From assembly GCA_002729725.1 (NCBI GenBank), contig PBYS01000079.1:1-64000 (forward strand): a stretch of DNA of 64,000 bases. Reading direction: 5' to 3'. A model generated the notes under the pieces. It saw nothing but the letters and a program-made list of their open reading frames with translations. It had not been told where the DNA came from and did not search any database. Within the stretch, counting starts at the first letter, position 1, and every line of letters starts with the position of its first letter. The position numbers were made by a program, and so were the translations under genes. Shown piece by piece: positions 33,783 through 44,500 of the stretch. The DNA comes from Puniceicoccaceae bacterium (lineage in GTDB: Bacteria > Verrucomicrobiota > Verrucomicrobiia > Opitutales > Coraliomargaritaceae).

Positions 33783-34909
33783 CAGGTCACGCGCTCCAGC
33801 TTTTCGGCATTCGCAATGCTGCGCGCATCGCACAGGGCAATCAGATCGTCGGCAATACGCTCACTGGACTCGAAGCGATCCAAGCGCTCCAGATTCGACT
33901 TAAACTTTGCCAACAACCAGTCGTTAAACATCAAATCAATCACTTCTGAGGTCAAATCACCCAGCTGATCCTGAGCTAAGAGAACACCCGCTCCATGTTG
34001 CTCATGAGCCAATGCGTTCGCATACTGGTGATCATCTGCAGCATAGGGATAGGGAACCAAAATCGCAGGGGCGCGACAACGAATGATCTCCGCAATCGAG
34101 CCAGCTCCCGCGCGCGACACCACCAAATCTGCCGCCGAAATCACATCCCCCATCTGGCCGGAAAAGGGCACCAAGGTGGCTGTAACATCCACGCCACCCT
34201 TACCGATTTCGTGTATGGTGCTGGCGGAGCTATTGCCCAAGCCGGTGACGCAATAGATCGATATGCCTGCTTTGGCCAAAAGCCCGAAATTATGCGTCAC
34301 CCAATGATTCAGCGCGGACGCGCCCTGGCTACCACCGATAATGACCAGCAATTTATTAGGCACCTGAATATTCAAGCGCTTCCAGGCGTCCACCTTAAGC
34401 GCATGTTTGATTTCCTTACGCACCGGATAGCCGTAATAACGGATACACTCCGGAGGCACGCCTTTAAGCCGCACACCATCGGGCAAATAAACGCGCGTCG
34501 ACAGGTGCTTAATCAAGCGCACTGCCTTGCCAGGCTGGCAATTGGCCTCGTGTAAAGCGACCGGAACGCCTCCGATTTGTGCCGCCAGTCCCAGGCCCAA
34601 AGATAGAAAGCCTCCAAACAGCAGCACCAGATCCGGCTCTTGCTCCCGCAACATGCGACGTGAAGCAAAGAAGCTGGAAAACAGGCTCGCTAAAAAAGCG
34701 AGCCGTTGCAGCACCCCACCAGAAAAGGCGCGGCCGGGGCTTTTGATAAAGTCAAGGTGGCTGTATTTTTCGACCAGTGCCGAATCTACCTGCTTATTGC
34801 TGATCAACAAGAGGCACTTATGCCCACGTTCTTGCAGCACTTCCGCCACCGCGATACCTGGCGCGAGATGCCCGCCCGTGCCGCCACATGCTATTATAAT
34901 CCTACTCAT
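33782..34909 (-). CDS. murG: UDP-GlcNAc transferase MurG
   Basis: A 375-residue glycosyltransferase converting lipid I to lipid II at the inner membrane face. The N-terminal GGTGGHLAPGIAVAEVL loop, the linker VIIGGSQGASALNHWV, and the donor-site RAGAGSIAEIIRCRAPAILVPYP are clear. Length is near the usual 355-370. It overlaps ftsW by 4 bp upstream and touches murCB downstream, all minus strand. The complete reading frame supports normal function. Confidence 0.92.
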   Translation of the reverse strand: MSRIIIACGGTGGHLAPGIAVAEVLQERGHKCLLLISNKQVDSALVEKYSHLDFIKSPGRAFSGGVLQRLAFLASLFSSFFASRRMLREQEPDLVLLFGGFLSLGLGLAAQIGGVPVALHEANCQPGKAVRLIKHLSTRVYLPDGVRLKGVPPECIRYYGYPVRKEIKHALKVDAWKRLNIQVPNKLLVIIGGSQGASALNHWVTHNFGLLAKAGISIYCVTGLGNSSASTIHEIGKGGVDVTATLVPFSGQMGDVISAADLVVSRAGAGSIAEIIRCRAPAILVPYPYAADDHQYANALAHEQHGAGVLLAQDQLGDLTSEVIDLMFNDWLLAKFKSNLERLDRFESSERIADDLIALCDARSIANAEKLERVT

Positions 34910-36048
34910 AGATCACGCTGCTTACGCAGTGCCGGCAGCTCCCAGGAGCGGAAGCCATTGAGAATAATACCTGTGAGGACGAACATAAATACCAAATTGG
35001 AGCCACCGTAAGAGATAAATGGGAGCGACATACCCTTAGTCGGCAAGCAACCAGTGACAACCCCGATATTGATTAAGGCTTGAAAAGTAATGAACAGCAA
35101 GGCCCCCATCACCAAGAGATATTGATAAAGATTGGGAGCCCGCTTGAGCTGTAAGATACCGATAAAGAAGAGCGTCATAAAGAGCACCACCACCCCGGCG
35201 GTGAACACAAAGCCGAGCTCCTCACCCACGATTGCAAAAATAAAGTCAGTATGCGCCTCGGGCAGGAAGGACATTTGCTGGCGGCCGGCCCCGAGTCCAA
35301 CCCCCTGAATGCCGCCCGCACCGAATGCCAAAATGCCCTGCCAGAGTTGATAGGCGCTATCGCTGCGATTGCCCTCCACATCGAGGAAGGAGGTAATGCG
35401 CTGCAATCGCACCGGGTCCAAATAGACCGCAACCGAAAATCCAGTCAGTGCCACCAGCGCGGTGGGAATCAAATATTTGAGATGCACCCCGGCCAGGAAG
35501 AGCATGCAACCACCGACTGCGCCGCAAAGAAAAGCGGTGCCAAAGTCAGGCTCTAAAATGATGAGTCCGCAGAACATCCCGAGCAAACAACAGGGGTACA
35601 GGTAGCCCTTGAGCAAGTGCCCCAGGTCGCGCCGGTGACTCGCCAGATAGTGTGACATCGCAAACAGTAGCCCCAGCTTGCCTATCTCGGAGACCTGCAA
35701 ACGCATAAAGCCGAAGTCCATCCAACGCCGTGCACCGTTAACCTCTACCCCGATGCCGGGGATCAATACCAGCCCCAGCAGTAGCATCGACCCGAGGGCC
35801 AGCAGGTAAGCATAGTCGCGCAGGGCCTCTAAATTGACCAGCATCGCGATCCCCCCTGCCACCGTGGCCAAGCCCAACCAAATCAGCTGCTTGCGCAACA
35901 AGACGGTCGGGTCATCGTGCATCGATTGCGAGGCACTAAACAGGATGACTAAGCCCAAAAAGGTGAGCCCAACGACAATAAAGACAATAAAGAGCCCAAT
36001 CGGCGGGATACGCCACGAAGAATTAGGCGAAGCCGTACGGGCGCTCAT
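34906..36048 (-). CDS. ftsW: SEDS-family glycosyltransferase FtsW
   Basis: A 380-residue integral membrane protein with about ten TM segments that polymerises septal peptidoglycan from lipid II. The conserved GVGLGAGRQQMSFLPEAHTDF, FAIVGEELGF motif and the C-terminal VTGCLPTKGMSLPFISYGGSN are typical of FtsW. The first TM follows residue 13. The gene is between the LysM protein and murG as in dcw clusters. The C-terminal tail is short and basic. Confidence 0.9.
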   Translation of the reverse strand: MSARTASPNSSWRIPPIGLFIVFIVVGLTFLGLVILFSASQSMHDDPTVLLRKQLIWLGLATVAGGIAMLVNLEALRDYAYLLALGSMLLLGLVLIPGIGVEVNGARRWMDFGFMRLQVSEIGKLGLLFAMSHYLASHRRDLGHLLKGYLYPCCLLGMFCGLIILEPDFGTAFLCGAVGGCMLFLAGVHLKYLIPTALVALTGFSVAVYLDPVRLQRITSFLDVEGNRSDSAYQLWQGILAFGAGGIQGVGLGAGRQQMSFLPEAHTDFIFAIVGEELGFVFTAGVVVLFMTLFFIGILQLKRAPNLYQYLLVMGALLFITFQALINIGVVTGCLPTKGMSLPFISYGGSNLVFMFVLTGIILNGFRSWELPALRKQRDL

Positions 36049-36090
36049 TATGAATGCAGAAGTCTCTACGCTTTTGTTGAAGCTAGAAGA

Positions 36091-37494
36091 CTATTCCTCC
36101 AGACGAATCACAGGAATCTCGACAGCGCCATCGAAGACATCGTCGGACTCGATCTCGCTGACACCTCCCTCAACAAGAGGGTCCGCCTCGATCACAGTGA
36201 TCTCGACCGGGCCGCTGCTGACATTACTCGCGCCAGCGGCGCTAGCCGAGGAACGGAAGGAAGAGCTCGTAACTGGCGACGCGGGGATCGTCTTAGGCGC
36301 AGCCGTCTGACCTGTCGACTGGGCCGCTGGAGGTGCGACCACAGTTTCGGTGCGTGAATCCACATTGCTCGCAGAACCTGACGCGCTGACCTGTAGCACT
36401 TGGCCAACCTGCAACTTACGTGGGTCGGTAATGCCATTCAATGCGAGCAGCTCGCCGGAAGTCATGCCATATTTGCGAGCAATTGTAGCCGGATACTCAC
36501 CAGCTTTAACAGTATGCGTGCGAGCACCCGAGCTGACGCTGTTGGTGGTGGGCACATAGGTGACCGGCGCACTAGAGCGGCTAGATGCCGAAGAAGAAGA
36601 AGAGGAGGAGGAAGGCGCTGAGCCACTGCCGGCAACCGGTAGGATCAGCGTATCTCCGACACGAATGAGGTCTGAGCTCATATTGTTGGCCGCCTTGATC
36701 GCACGCACCGAAGTGTTGTGGCGACTTGCAATCTTAGAGAGGGAATCGCCGCGCTGGACAGTGTAGCTGGTGCTCGCCTGATTGAACGAAGAGGGCTGGT
36801 AAGTATCGGCACTCACAGTATTGACCGTGGCCGTGCCACCTTCGACTGGAATCTGGATTTGCTGCCCGATCTTCAACACCGAATTTTTATTCAAGCCATT
36901 GGCTGCATACAGTTCGTTGAGCGACACCTTGTAGCGCTTTGCAATAGTCCACAAATTGTCGCCCTTTTTCACGGTGTAGGTTTCAAAGGAGTCACCGGCA
37001 ATTTGCACGGTTTGTCCGCCCGCAGATCCCGAAGAGAGCGGCGCGATCGGAGCAATATCGTCGAACTCACCAAATTCGCCGCCAGTGTTATCAGCCGCAT
37101 AGCGGCCATCATCAAAACCAGCGTTAAAGGCGGCATCCAAACCTCCAGAACTACCATCCACGCGTTTCGCTTCGATAAAGCCTTCTGATAGACGGGAAGC
37201 TCCTTCGACAGAACTTTTAATAGTGCGTCCAGAGCTATAGGCCATGGTGCGCTCGCCCCCCGTGTTGCCCGAACTGCCCGTGTTGCCCATGCTGCTAGTG
37301 GAGCTGCCGGAACGCGTTGCAGTATACGTCCCGGTATTGGCTAAAGTGCGCGTCGACGCTGCAGTTTGGGTTGAGGTTTGGGTGTAGGTTTGCGTAGGCG
37401 GTTGCTGACTACGGCAACCGGGCTGAACCAATAATACTGTGATCACACCGAAATGAAGACCGAGAACACAACCGAAAACTTTAGATACTTTCAT
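36091..37494 (-). CDS. Envelope protein with three LysM domains
   Basis: A 467-residue exported peptidoglycan-binding protein. The start at 37494 (MKVSKVFG) gives a signal peptide ending near Cys27 (VQPGC, a poor lipobox); an upstream Met at 37539 lies within murD. A Thr/Ser/Gly-rich region (30-165) is followed by LysM domains at about 172-217 (YTVKKGDNLWTIAKRY), 243-287 (YTVQRGDSLSKIASRH) and 326-370 (HTVKAGEYPATIARKYG), with low-complexity Ser/Ala linkers. There is no hydrolase domain. Its position between murD and ftsW suggests a role in organising cell wall synthesis or division. Confidence 0.85.
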   Translation of the reverse strand: MKVSKVFGCVLGLHFGVITVLLVQPGCRSQQPPTQTYTQTSTQTAASTRTLANTGTYTATRSGSSTSSMGNTGSSGNTGGERTMAYSSGRTIKSSVEGASRLSEGFIEAKRVDGSSGGLDAAFNAGFDDGRYAADNTGGEFGEFDDIAPIAPLSSGSAGGQTVQIAGDSFETYTVKKGDNLWTIAKRYKVSLNELYAANGLNKNSVLKIGQQIQIPVEGGTATVNTVSADTYQPSSFNQASTSYTVQRGDSLSKIASRHNTSVRAIKAANNMSSDLIRVGDTLILPVAGSGSAPSSSSSSSSASSRSSAPVTYVPTTNSVSSGARTHTVKAGEYPATIARKYGMTSGELLALNGITDPRKLQVGQVLQVSASGSASNVDSRTETVVAPPAAQSTGQTAAPKTIPASPVTSSSFRSSASAAGASNVSSGPVEITVIEADPLVEGGVSEIESDDVFDGAVEIPVIRLEE

Positions 37495-37528
37495 GATAAA
37501 ATGGAGATATTGCCTGCAATCCAGCACA

Positions 37529-38794
37529 CTAGCTGGCATTACTAGTATTCTTCAAACTTAAAACCAAATCTGTGAAGCTTTTTCCACGCTCCGCATAAGA
37601 GCCAAATTGGTCGAAACTAGAGAAGCCAGGGCTCAACAAAACATTCGCATCTGTCATGCTTTTGGCCAGTTCGGCAGCGGCGTAAACGGCATCTGCAAAG
37701 CAGGAAAATACCTGCACCGAATCCAACAAGCCCTCTAATGCGGCCGCCAGGCGCGGCGCAACCTCTCCGTATAAGACCGCGGCATTGACATAATCCGAAA
37801 CCTCACGTGCAAAAGCTTCGATATCGCCCCCCTTGGCACGCCCACCACCGATCCAGACCACGGGTGGCCCCACCGATTCAAGCGCCGCGAGAGTGGCGTG
37901 AAAATTGGTCGCCTTGGAATCATCCCAATAGCAGACACCCTCCGAATCCGCAACTCGCGCAAGCCGATGCGGCTCCAGCTCAAATGTATTGGCCGCCTCG
38001 ATCAGATGCGCGGAGGAGAGCCCCAGCAGCCACCACAATTCAGCAGCCAGCGTAAAATTCTCCGAATTGGGATAGCGGTGGAAGGAGCAACTACGGTCGA
38101 TTTCAAAGAGCAAAGCACTGTCTTCTTGCGCAACAAAATACGCATTAAACTCTTGGTGCATGGCTTCCATCCAATCGGCCACCTGCGCCCCCAGCACACA
38201 GACTCCGCTAGGCTTGAGACAGGCAAAGAGACGTGCCTTGGCGTTAAAATAGTCTATCATAGAGCCGTAACGGTCCAAGTGATCTTCGGCAAAATTTGTC
38301 CACAGCAACGCATCCAAGCTCAAACCGTCTGCAAGCTCTGCTTGGAAGGAGCTCACCTCCAGCACGACATAGGCCTCCGGATGATTCGCTGCTGTCAAAA
38401 CAGCATCGGCAAAGGGAAAACCAATATTGCCCGCACACACACTGCGATGCCCGGCCTGCTTGAGTGCCGCATCGATCAGGCCCGTCAAAGTGGTCTTTCC
38501 ATTAGTGCCAGTGACCGCGATCACCTTGCCCTGCCAATAGCGAGCTGCAAAAGCGAGCTCACTCATACAAGGACGCCCCGAGGCCTCCGCCAAGACGCGC
38601 CAAGGGTGCTCTTGCGCAAAGCCTGGGCTGAAGATGAATGCATCAAAATCCGCCAAGTCATGCGCCTCAAAAACCGCTCGGTCCCCCTGCCCGGCCTCAT
38701 CAATGAGTACGACCTCGAGATCATGGTGTCTTGCGAGGCGCCGCGCCGCTTGAGCACTCTGCCCCGCACCAAATATAGCATAGCGCTCTAGCAT
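37529..38794 (-). CDS. murD: UDP-MurNAc-Ala-Glu ligase MurD
   Basis: A 421-residue Mur ligase adding D-Glu to UDP-MurNAc-L-Ala. N-terminal GAGQSAQAARRLARHHDLEV binds the uracil nucleotide, VIAVTGTNGKTTLTGLID is the ATP loop, the central WTNFAEDHLDRYGSM segment and the C-terminal GGRAKGGDIEAFAREV / LLSPGFSSFDQFGSYAERG match MurD. It is first in this minus-strand cluster; mraY and murE/F are not in the window. The gene is separated by 64 bp from tsaD upstream. Confidence 0.9.
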   Translation of the reverse strand: MLERYAIFGAGQSAQAARRLARHHDLEVVLIDEAGQGDRAVFEAHDLADFDAFIFSPGFAQEHPWRVLAEASGRPCMSELAFAARYWQGKVIAVTGTNGKTTLTGLIDAALKQAGHRSVCAGNIGFPFADAVLTAANHPEAYVVLEVSSFQAELADGLSLDALLWTNFAEDHLDRYGSMIDYFNAKARLFACLKPSGVCVLGAQVADWMEAMHQEFNAYFVAQEDSALLFEIDRSCSFHRYPNSENFTLAAELWWLLGLSSAHLIEAANTFELEPHRLARVADSEGVCYWDDSKATNFHATLAALESVGPPVVWIGGGRAKGGDIEAFAREVSDYVNAAVLYGEVAPRLAAALEGLLDSVQVFSCFADAVYAAAELAKSMTDANVLLSPGFSSFDQFGSYAERGKSFTDLVLSLKNTSNAS

Positions 38795-38858
38795 CCAGCG
38801 TACTCAAACGGCTCACATACTCGTTGGCAACGGCACGTTTTGTCAAAAAAACGTAAGA

Positions 38859-39899
38859 TCAAGACTGCGCGGCTGGCTGCGCCAAACGCAAGGCTGGCTC
38901 GATACTAAAATCCCCCTGAGCGAGCCCGGCCTGATCGGCAAATGCGGCAAATGCAATCATGGCGGCGTTGTCCCCGGTATGCTGCGGCTGCGCGATGTGG
39001 CACGATAGTCGAAAACGCTTCGCCAGGCGCACCATCGCGGCACGCAGCGCTCGATTATTGGATACGCCCCCAGACAGGCCGAGACTACGATACTCAGCAG
39101 CCTGAATCAAATGCTTCGTTTTGCCGACCAGTTGGTCGATCACCGCGCCCTGGTAGCCGGCGCAGATATCGGGCATCGCAGCCTCCAGCTCGGAATCGCT
39201 CATTTTCTCGAGTCGATAGCGCAGACTGGTCTTCAAACCCGAAAAACTAAAGCGGCGCTCATTGCGCGGTGCAATTGCTTTGGGAAAGTCGTAAACGCTG
39301 GCATCGCCCCCTGCCGCCAATCGCTCGACTTGCGGTCCGCCCGGATAGGGCAACCCCAGCAGCTTAGCGCCCTTATCCAGGGCTTCGCCCGCGGCGTCGT
39401 CGACCGTCTCCGCGAGCACAGTCAGCTGTTGATCCATATCGATTTGAAAGAGTATGGTATTGCCCCCCGAAACAATCAGCCCCAAGTGCGGCAACAGCCC
39501 CTCGAAGGCCTGGGCAAAATCCTGCGGCGACTGCTGATGCAAAGCGATAAAGGGCGAATAGGCATGCCCGCGCAAGTGATTGACCCCGACCACCGGCAGA
39601 TTCCAGGCGACTGCCAAACTTCGGGCAAATGCCATGCCCAGCGCCAGGCAACCAGCCAGGCCGGGCCCATGCGTGACCGCGATCTGAGTAATTTCACCAC
39701 GATCCGCAGACAGCCCCGCAGCTGAAAGCAGCGGAAAGAAATTCTTTAAATGCTCACGGCTAGCAAGGTCAGGAACCACGCCACCATACTCTTTGTGCAA
39801 ATCGATCTGAGTGTGAACCCACTCGCCCACCAGCCCGCTGGCGGGATCAAACCGTGCCAGTGCCGACTCGTCACAAGAACTTTCAATCGCCAAAATCAT
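38859..39899 (-). CDS. tsaD: tRNA t6A modification protein TsaD
   Basis: A 346-residue ASKHA-fold enzyme transferring the threonylcarbamoyl group to A37 of ANN-decoding tRNAs. N-terminal ILAIESSCDESALARF, the metal ligands in VNHLRGHAYSPF, VSGGNTILF and the C-terminal LSGGVSNNRALRA, HTGDNAAMIAF are complete. The gene lies upstream of murD on the same strand. Its partners TsaB, TsaE and TsaC are not in the window. It diverges from the MidA-type gene, with a 123-bp shared upstream region. Confidence 0.93.
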   Translation of the reverse strand: MILAIESSCDESALARFDPASGLVGEWVHTQIDLHKEYGGVVPDLASREHLKNFFPLLSAAGLSADRGEITQIAVTHGPGLAGCLALGMAFARSLAVAWNLPVVGVNHLRGHAYSPFIALHQQSPQDFAQAFEGLLPHLGLIVSGGNTILFQIDMDQQLTVLAETVDDAAGEALDKGAKLLGLPYPGGPQVERLAAGGDASVYDFPKAIAPRNERRFSFSGLKTSLRYRLEKMSDSELEAAMPDICAGYQGAVIDQLVGKTKHLIQAAEYRSLGLSGGVSNNRALRAAMVRLAKRFRLSCHIAQPQHTGDNAAMIAFAAFADQAGLAQGDFSIEPALRLAQPAAQS

Positions 39900-40022
39900 C
39901 TCACTCTAAGTATGCGCGTCGGGCGACGCCTCAAGCATTTAAGCACGCGAGGAAGAATTCAGCGCGATCGTATTTAGTGGTTTCATAGTCGTCCGCATTC
40001 CGCATAGAGTGCACGGCCAGCC

Positions 40023-41024
40023 ATGAAAGAAGCTCAGACTACAGTTGAAGACATCGTTCGCGCTCGCTGCCAATCGGCGCCCATCAGCTACCGCGATTAC
40101 ATAGAGCTTGCACTCTATAGTGAGGATTGCGGCTACTACACCCAACTCGCGCAACGCGTAGGCCGCAGCCCGGAGCACGACTTCTACACCGCCGAGAGCT
40201 TGGGGCGCGTCTTTGCCAAACTCGTCAGCACCGCCGCGGCGGAGCTACTGCCCCCCGGCGAAGCCGCAGCCAGCACCTTCTTCGAAATCGCCGCGGAACC
40301 CGGCAGCTCACTCCTCAGCCACTTAAAAAAACATCCCTTTCGCGCGGAACAGGTCATTCGCCAGGGCGACCAACTTCAAATCGTAGGCAAAGTCGTCATT
40401 TTCGCCAACGAATGGCTGGACGCCCTGCCCTTCCACCGCCTCATCTTTCGCGAGGGCGCTTGGCGCGAGCGCGGCGTAGGACTCAACACAGCTGGCGAGC
40501 TGACAGAAGTGCTGCTCGCACAACTCAGCCCTGAAGTCGCAGCAGTGGCCGATCGCCTGCCGGCGCACATTGAAGACGGCTACGAACTAGACCTCCCACT
40601 TGCCGCCGAAGCTGCACTGGCTGAGCTACTGTCACAAGATTGGCAGGGTTTACTACTCTTTTTCGACTATGGCCGCACCTGGACTTCGCTACTACAGGAC
40701 CACCCCTCCGGCACTGCACGCACCTACAAGCAGCACGCGCAGGGCAACGATCTGCTCGCCAGCCCGGGCGACTGCGACATCACTTGCGACGTCAACTGGA
40801 CCCCACTCATGGCACAAATGGAAGCTGCGGGCTTGCAATCGGTCGTGCTGGAGAGTCAAGAATCTTTCCTGGTCAAGCGGGCCCAACGGGCCGCCGAAGC
40901 CATCGTTTCGGACAGCGCAGGCAGCTTTAGCCACGACCGGCAAACCCTGCTGGAACTGATCCATCCCGCCAACATGGGACAACGATTCCAGGTTCTATGG
41001 GGCCTGCGGGACGATGCAGGCTAA
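40023..41024 (+). CDS. MidA/NDUFAF7-type SAM-dependent methyltransferase
   Basis: A 333-residue protein of the COG1565 family. The N-terminal ISYRDYIELALYSEDCGYY (usual ...F..YM..AL..P..GYY), DFYTAESLGRVFAK, VVIFANEWLDALPFHRL and DYGRTW...TARTYKQHAQGND are the conserved blocks. Eukaryotic NDUFAF7 methylates an arginine of a complex I subunit; bacterial targets are unknown. The usual SAM-binding Gly-rich loop is poor here (FFEIAAEPGSSLL). It precedes rpmB by about 95 bp. Confidence 0.8.
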   Translation: MKEAQTTVEDIVRARCQSAPISYRDYIELALYSEDCGYYTQLAQRVGRSPEHDFYTAESLGRVFAKLVSTAAAELLPPGEAAASTFFEIAAEPGSSLLSHLKKHPFRAEQVIRQGDQLQIVGKVVIFANEWLDALPFHRLIFREGAWRERGVGLNTAGELTEVLLAQLSPEVAAVADRLPAHIEDGYELDLPLAAEAALAELLSQDWQGLLLFFDYGRTWTSLLQDHPSGTARTYKQHAQGNDLLASPGDCDITCDVNWTPLMAQMEAAGLQSVVLESQESFLVKRAQRAAEAIVSDSAGSFSHDRQTLLELIHPANMGQRFQVLWGLRDDAG

Positions 41025-41118
41025 AAATCGGCCTCTAAAAATTTTCAAAGAAAACGCTTGCTTGGAGCTCGATCCCCCCTACCTTCCAGCCTTTAAATTT
41101 TTCAACGAAGGAACTCCT

Positions 41119-41349
<231 letters not shown>

Positions 41350-41370
41350 AGCTTCATTCATATTTATTTA

Positions 41371-41401
41371 AAGGCCCCGGTTCGCTGGGGCCTTTTTTTT
41401 T
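41371..41401 (+). terminator. Intrinsic terminator of rpmB
   Basis: AAGGCCCC (41371-41378) pairs with GGGGCCTT (41387-41394) around GGTTCGCT, then a run of T. Fits a Rho-independent terminator; convergent to the ABC-secretin gene. Confidence 0.93.
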
Positions 41402-41512
41402 GTGCGCCCAGGCGCGACGGCGAGGTATTAAGCGCTGTTAGAATGCTTGGACTGAGCGCCACACACACGCGCGAGCGCAGCTGTCGCGGGTCAAAGCAGC
41501 GCCGCCGCAGCC

Positions 41513-44500
41513 CTAGTCGATTCCCATCGCCTCGAGCTCAGTTTCCAACTCGGTAGCCGCATCGCGCAAGGCTTGACGCAGCGCATCGTAGTAGCGCTCA
41601 GTCAAATAGAAGAGGCGTGCCACTTCACCATCCACGAGGTCAACCTTGCTGAGATCGCGGGTGGGCAAAAGCAGGAATCGACCAACAGAGAAGTTCTCCA
41701 GCGTGAGTGTGCGGTCCACGGCGTTAAGTGTGACAGTGTCGCGCAATACGATGGCGCGCTTGAGACGGCGCAAATCTGCAGCATCGTGCAAGACGATGCT
41801 ATGACGCGCACGCCCTTGCTCGTCTGGTTGATTCAAGGCCCAAAAAAGATGCTCATAAGCGGAACGGTCTGGCACCTCAACGATCTCAATACTAGGCACA
41901 GGCGACTCTAGCGCCTGACTGAGATCCTCGGTCTTGCCATAATCACGGTAGCTGATGGTGAGCGCTTTGTCGTCGAAGTAATCCCAGACATCTTCGATGC
42001 TGCGGATTTGCTTGGCCTGCACCTCGCCTGCATGAGCTTGAGCTCGCTCGAGCAGGAGCTTTTCTAAGAAGCTCACCTCAAAACCTTCGTCGGCATCAGG
42101 CTTAGGCTCGAATATCAGCGAGCGCGAAGCGTCCACCCGCTCATCCATCCGAATGCGCTTGATCACTTCATACATCTGACGATAGACGAGGATGTTCTCG
42201 CCGGGCACACGCCCATTCGCAAAACTCGAGAATGGGTACTGCGCACGCAAGGAGTAGTCCTGATCGACGGCTAATTCTGCCTTGGCTTGCAATTCGTTAA
42301 GATGCTCATTCTCAATCAGGAAGTTAAGCTCAAAGACATCCTCGTCGCGGATACGGTAGGCGTCGCGGAAGAGCTCATTGCCAAAAGAGTCGAAGGTGTC
42401 CTCGCCCTTGGGCAAGAAGCGGCCGACAATCTTATCCAGGGCTTCAGTCTGATTATTGACCTCTTCCGGCAACACGAAGGGCGTGATCACGATGATCACC
42501 TCGCGCTTAAGCTGATCGACTTCTTCGCTGCCAAAGGCGCGCCCCAAATATGGGATCGAACCTAGCAACGGCACCGTTTTTTTAATGCGTAAATCGTCCT
42601 TTGCGATCAGACCACCAATAATAAAGGGCGTATTATTGGCAATGCGGGCGTAAGTTTTGACTTCGCGAATGGAAATGGTCGGCGCGCGCGCCACCACTGT
42701 ATCGGTATTGGCATTGCGAACGATTACATCCTCATTGGGCACTTCGGCGGAGACGGTCGCATTGACCTGCATACTGACCTCCTGCCCTTCATCGTTGATA
42801 CGCGGGCGTACTGCGAGCTGAATGCCCACCGTTTCGCTGCGAAAGCTGACTGTGGAGACATTATTATTACCCTGAAACTTTGTTTCTGCGATCGGGATTT
42901 TACGCGCAACATTAATGTAGGCCATGCGATTATCCAAAGTCAGCACACTGGGGCGCGAAAGCACCTCGGCCTCCCCATCAGCCATGAGTGCGCGGATACC
43001 GACATCGAATTCTCCAAAGATCTTGGGCGTGCCCATCACTAACTGATCATTAATACTATCGAGGTCCGGAACGACATCGCCCAATTGTAACGCGGAAAAA
43101 TTCGAGCTGGGGCCAGCCAGCGTCCACTCCACTCCGAGCCGATCCAAGCCAGACTCGGAAATCTCCAGTACCATGGCTTCGATCATGATTTGCCGGGAAG
43201 GAATATCGATCTCCTCACGAATCATGCGCACCACACGACTCAACTGCGATGGCTGAGAGCGATCGTAGAAAATAAGGAGTTCATTCAGCGGGTCGGCATC
43301 GGTGAGCGGAAAACTCTTATCGGTGTTAGGAATCGTATTGTGCTGCACAGTCGATGGAATCGCCACCACCACAGGCAATTGAGCCTTTTTAATCGCATCG
43401 CCAGTGATACCAGTATTGATCCCGTAGATTTTAAGCACATCCAAACAGCGCTTGGGATCTGTATAGCTAAGACGCATGCGTTGGGTCTCGATCTCATCCA
43501 GGACAGAGCCAGTTTGCGCCGCCACTGGCGTGGGCATGGTAAACAAGGCTCCAAGCGTGAGCCCGAGCAAAAGCAACCAAGTCGAGAGCGCCCCCGCCGC
43601 GAAGGATTGTGCGGCCGATGCGATACGATTGCGCTGCGAGACAAGGCGCCCTTGGTTGAGTTCAATTTCCATATCGGCGTGTTTCAAAAGTTTCGGGTTG
43701 TGGGTAATCATGAGAGTCGTGCGCCCGCGCATGAGCTTTAAAATGGTAGGAATGACCGCATCCTCAAGCTCTGTGTCGAGTGAGGCAGTGGCTTCGTCTA
43801 GAATTAAAATTTTCGGGTCTTTGATCATCGCGCGCGTGATCGTGATCAACTGTTTCTGCCCGCGCGAAAGCGCCAATCCTCCATCGCCCACAATCGTGTG
43901 GTAGCCATTCGGAAGCCGCTGTATAAACTCGTCCGCACCCGTTAAGGCACAGATGCGGCGTATCTCTTTCTCGCTAGCCCGGGCTTTGGCATAGCGCAAA
44001 TTTTCCTGAATCGAGGCATTAAACAGGAAACACTCCTGAAAGACGACACCGATATTTCGGCGAAGATCGCGAGTCGAAATTTCACGCGTGTCGACCCCAT
44101 CGATGACAATGCTACCAGCGGTCGGTCGCAGCAGCATCGGCACTAGGCTGACCAAGGTTGACTTACCAGCTACGGAGTGTCCAGTGATCGCGCAGACCTG
44201 CCCCGCTTTCACCGCAAAAGATACGTCCTGCAAAGTATCACTCAGACCGTCGAAGGAAAACTTAAGCTGATCAAAACGTAGGTCGCCACGCATTTCGGGC
44301 ATCGCAACGCCTGCCCCTTCAGTGGCAGCCTCATCGACATCAAGTAACTCATAGACCCGGTCCACACTCGCCCCCACCTTCGAGAGCTTAGCACCACTAC
44401 TCATCAGGTCGATCACGGTAGGATAGAGCAATCGAATGTACCAGAAGAAGGCGATAAAGTCGCCCGCACCCATGGCATGCTCCACCGGACGACCAATCAC

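Noticed and set aside
33783-33833. Upstream start for murCB
   Set aside because: It would overlap 17 codons of murG; the ATG at 33782 overlaps the murG stop in the usual ATGA manner and starts at the conserved GAGGMG region.
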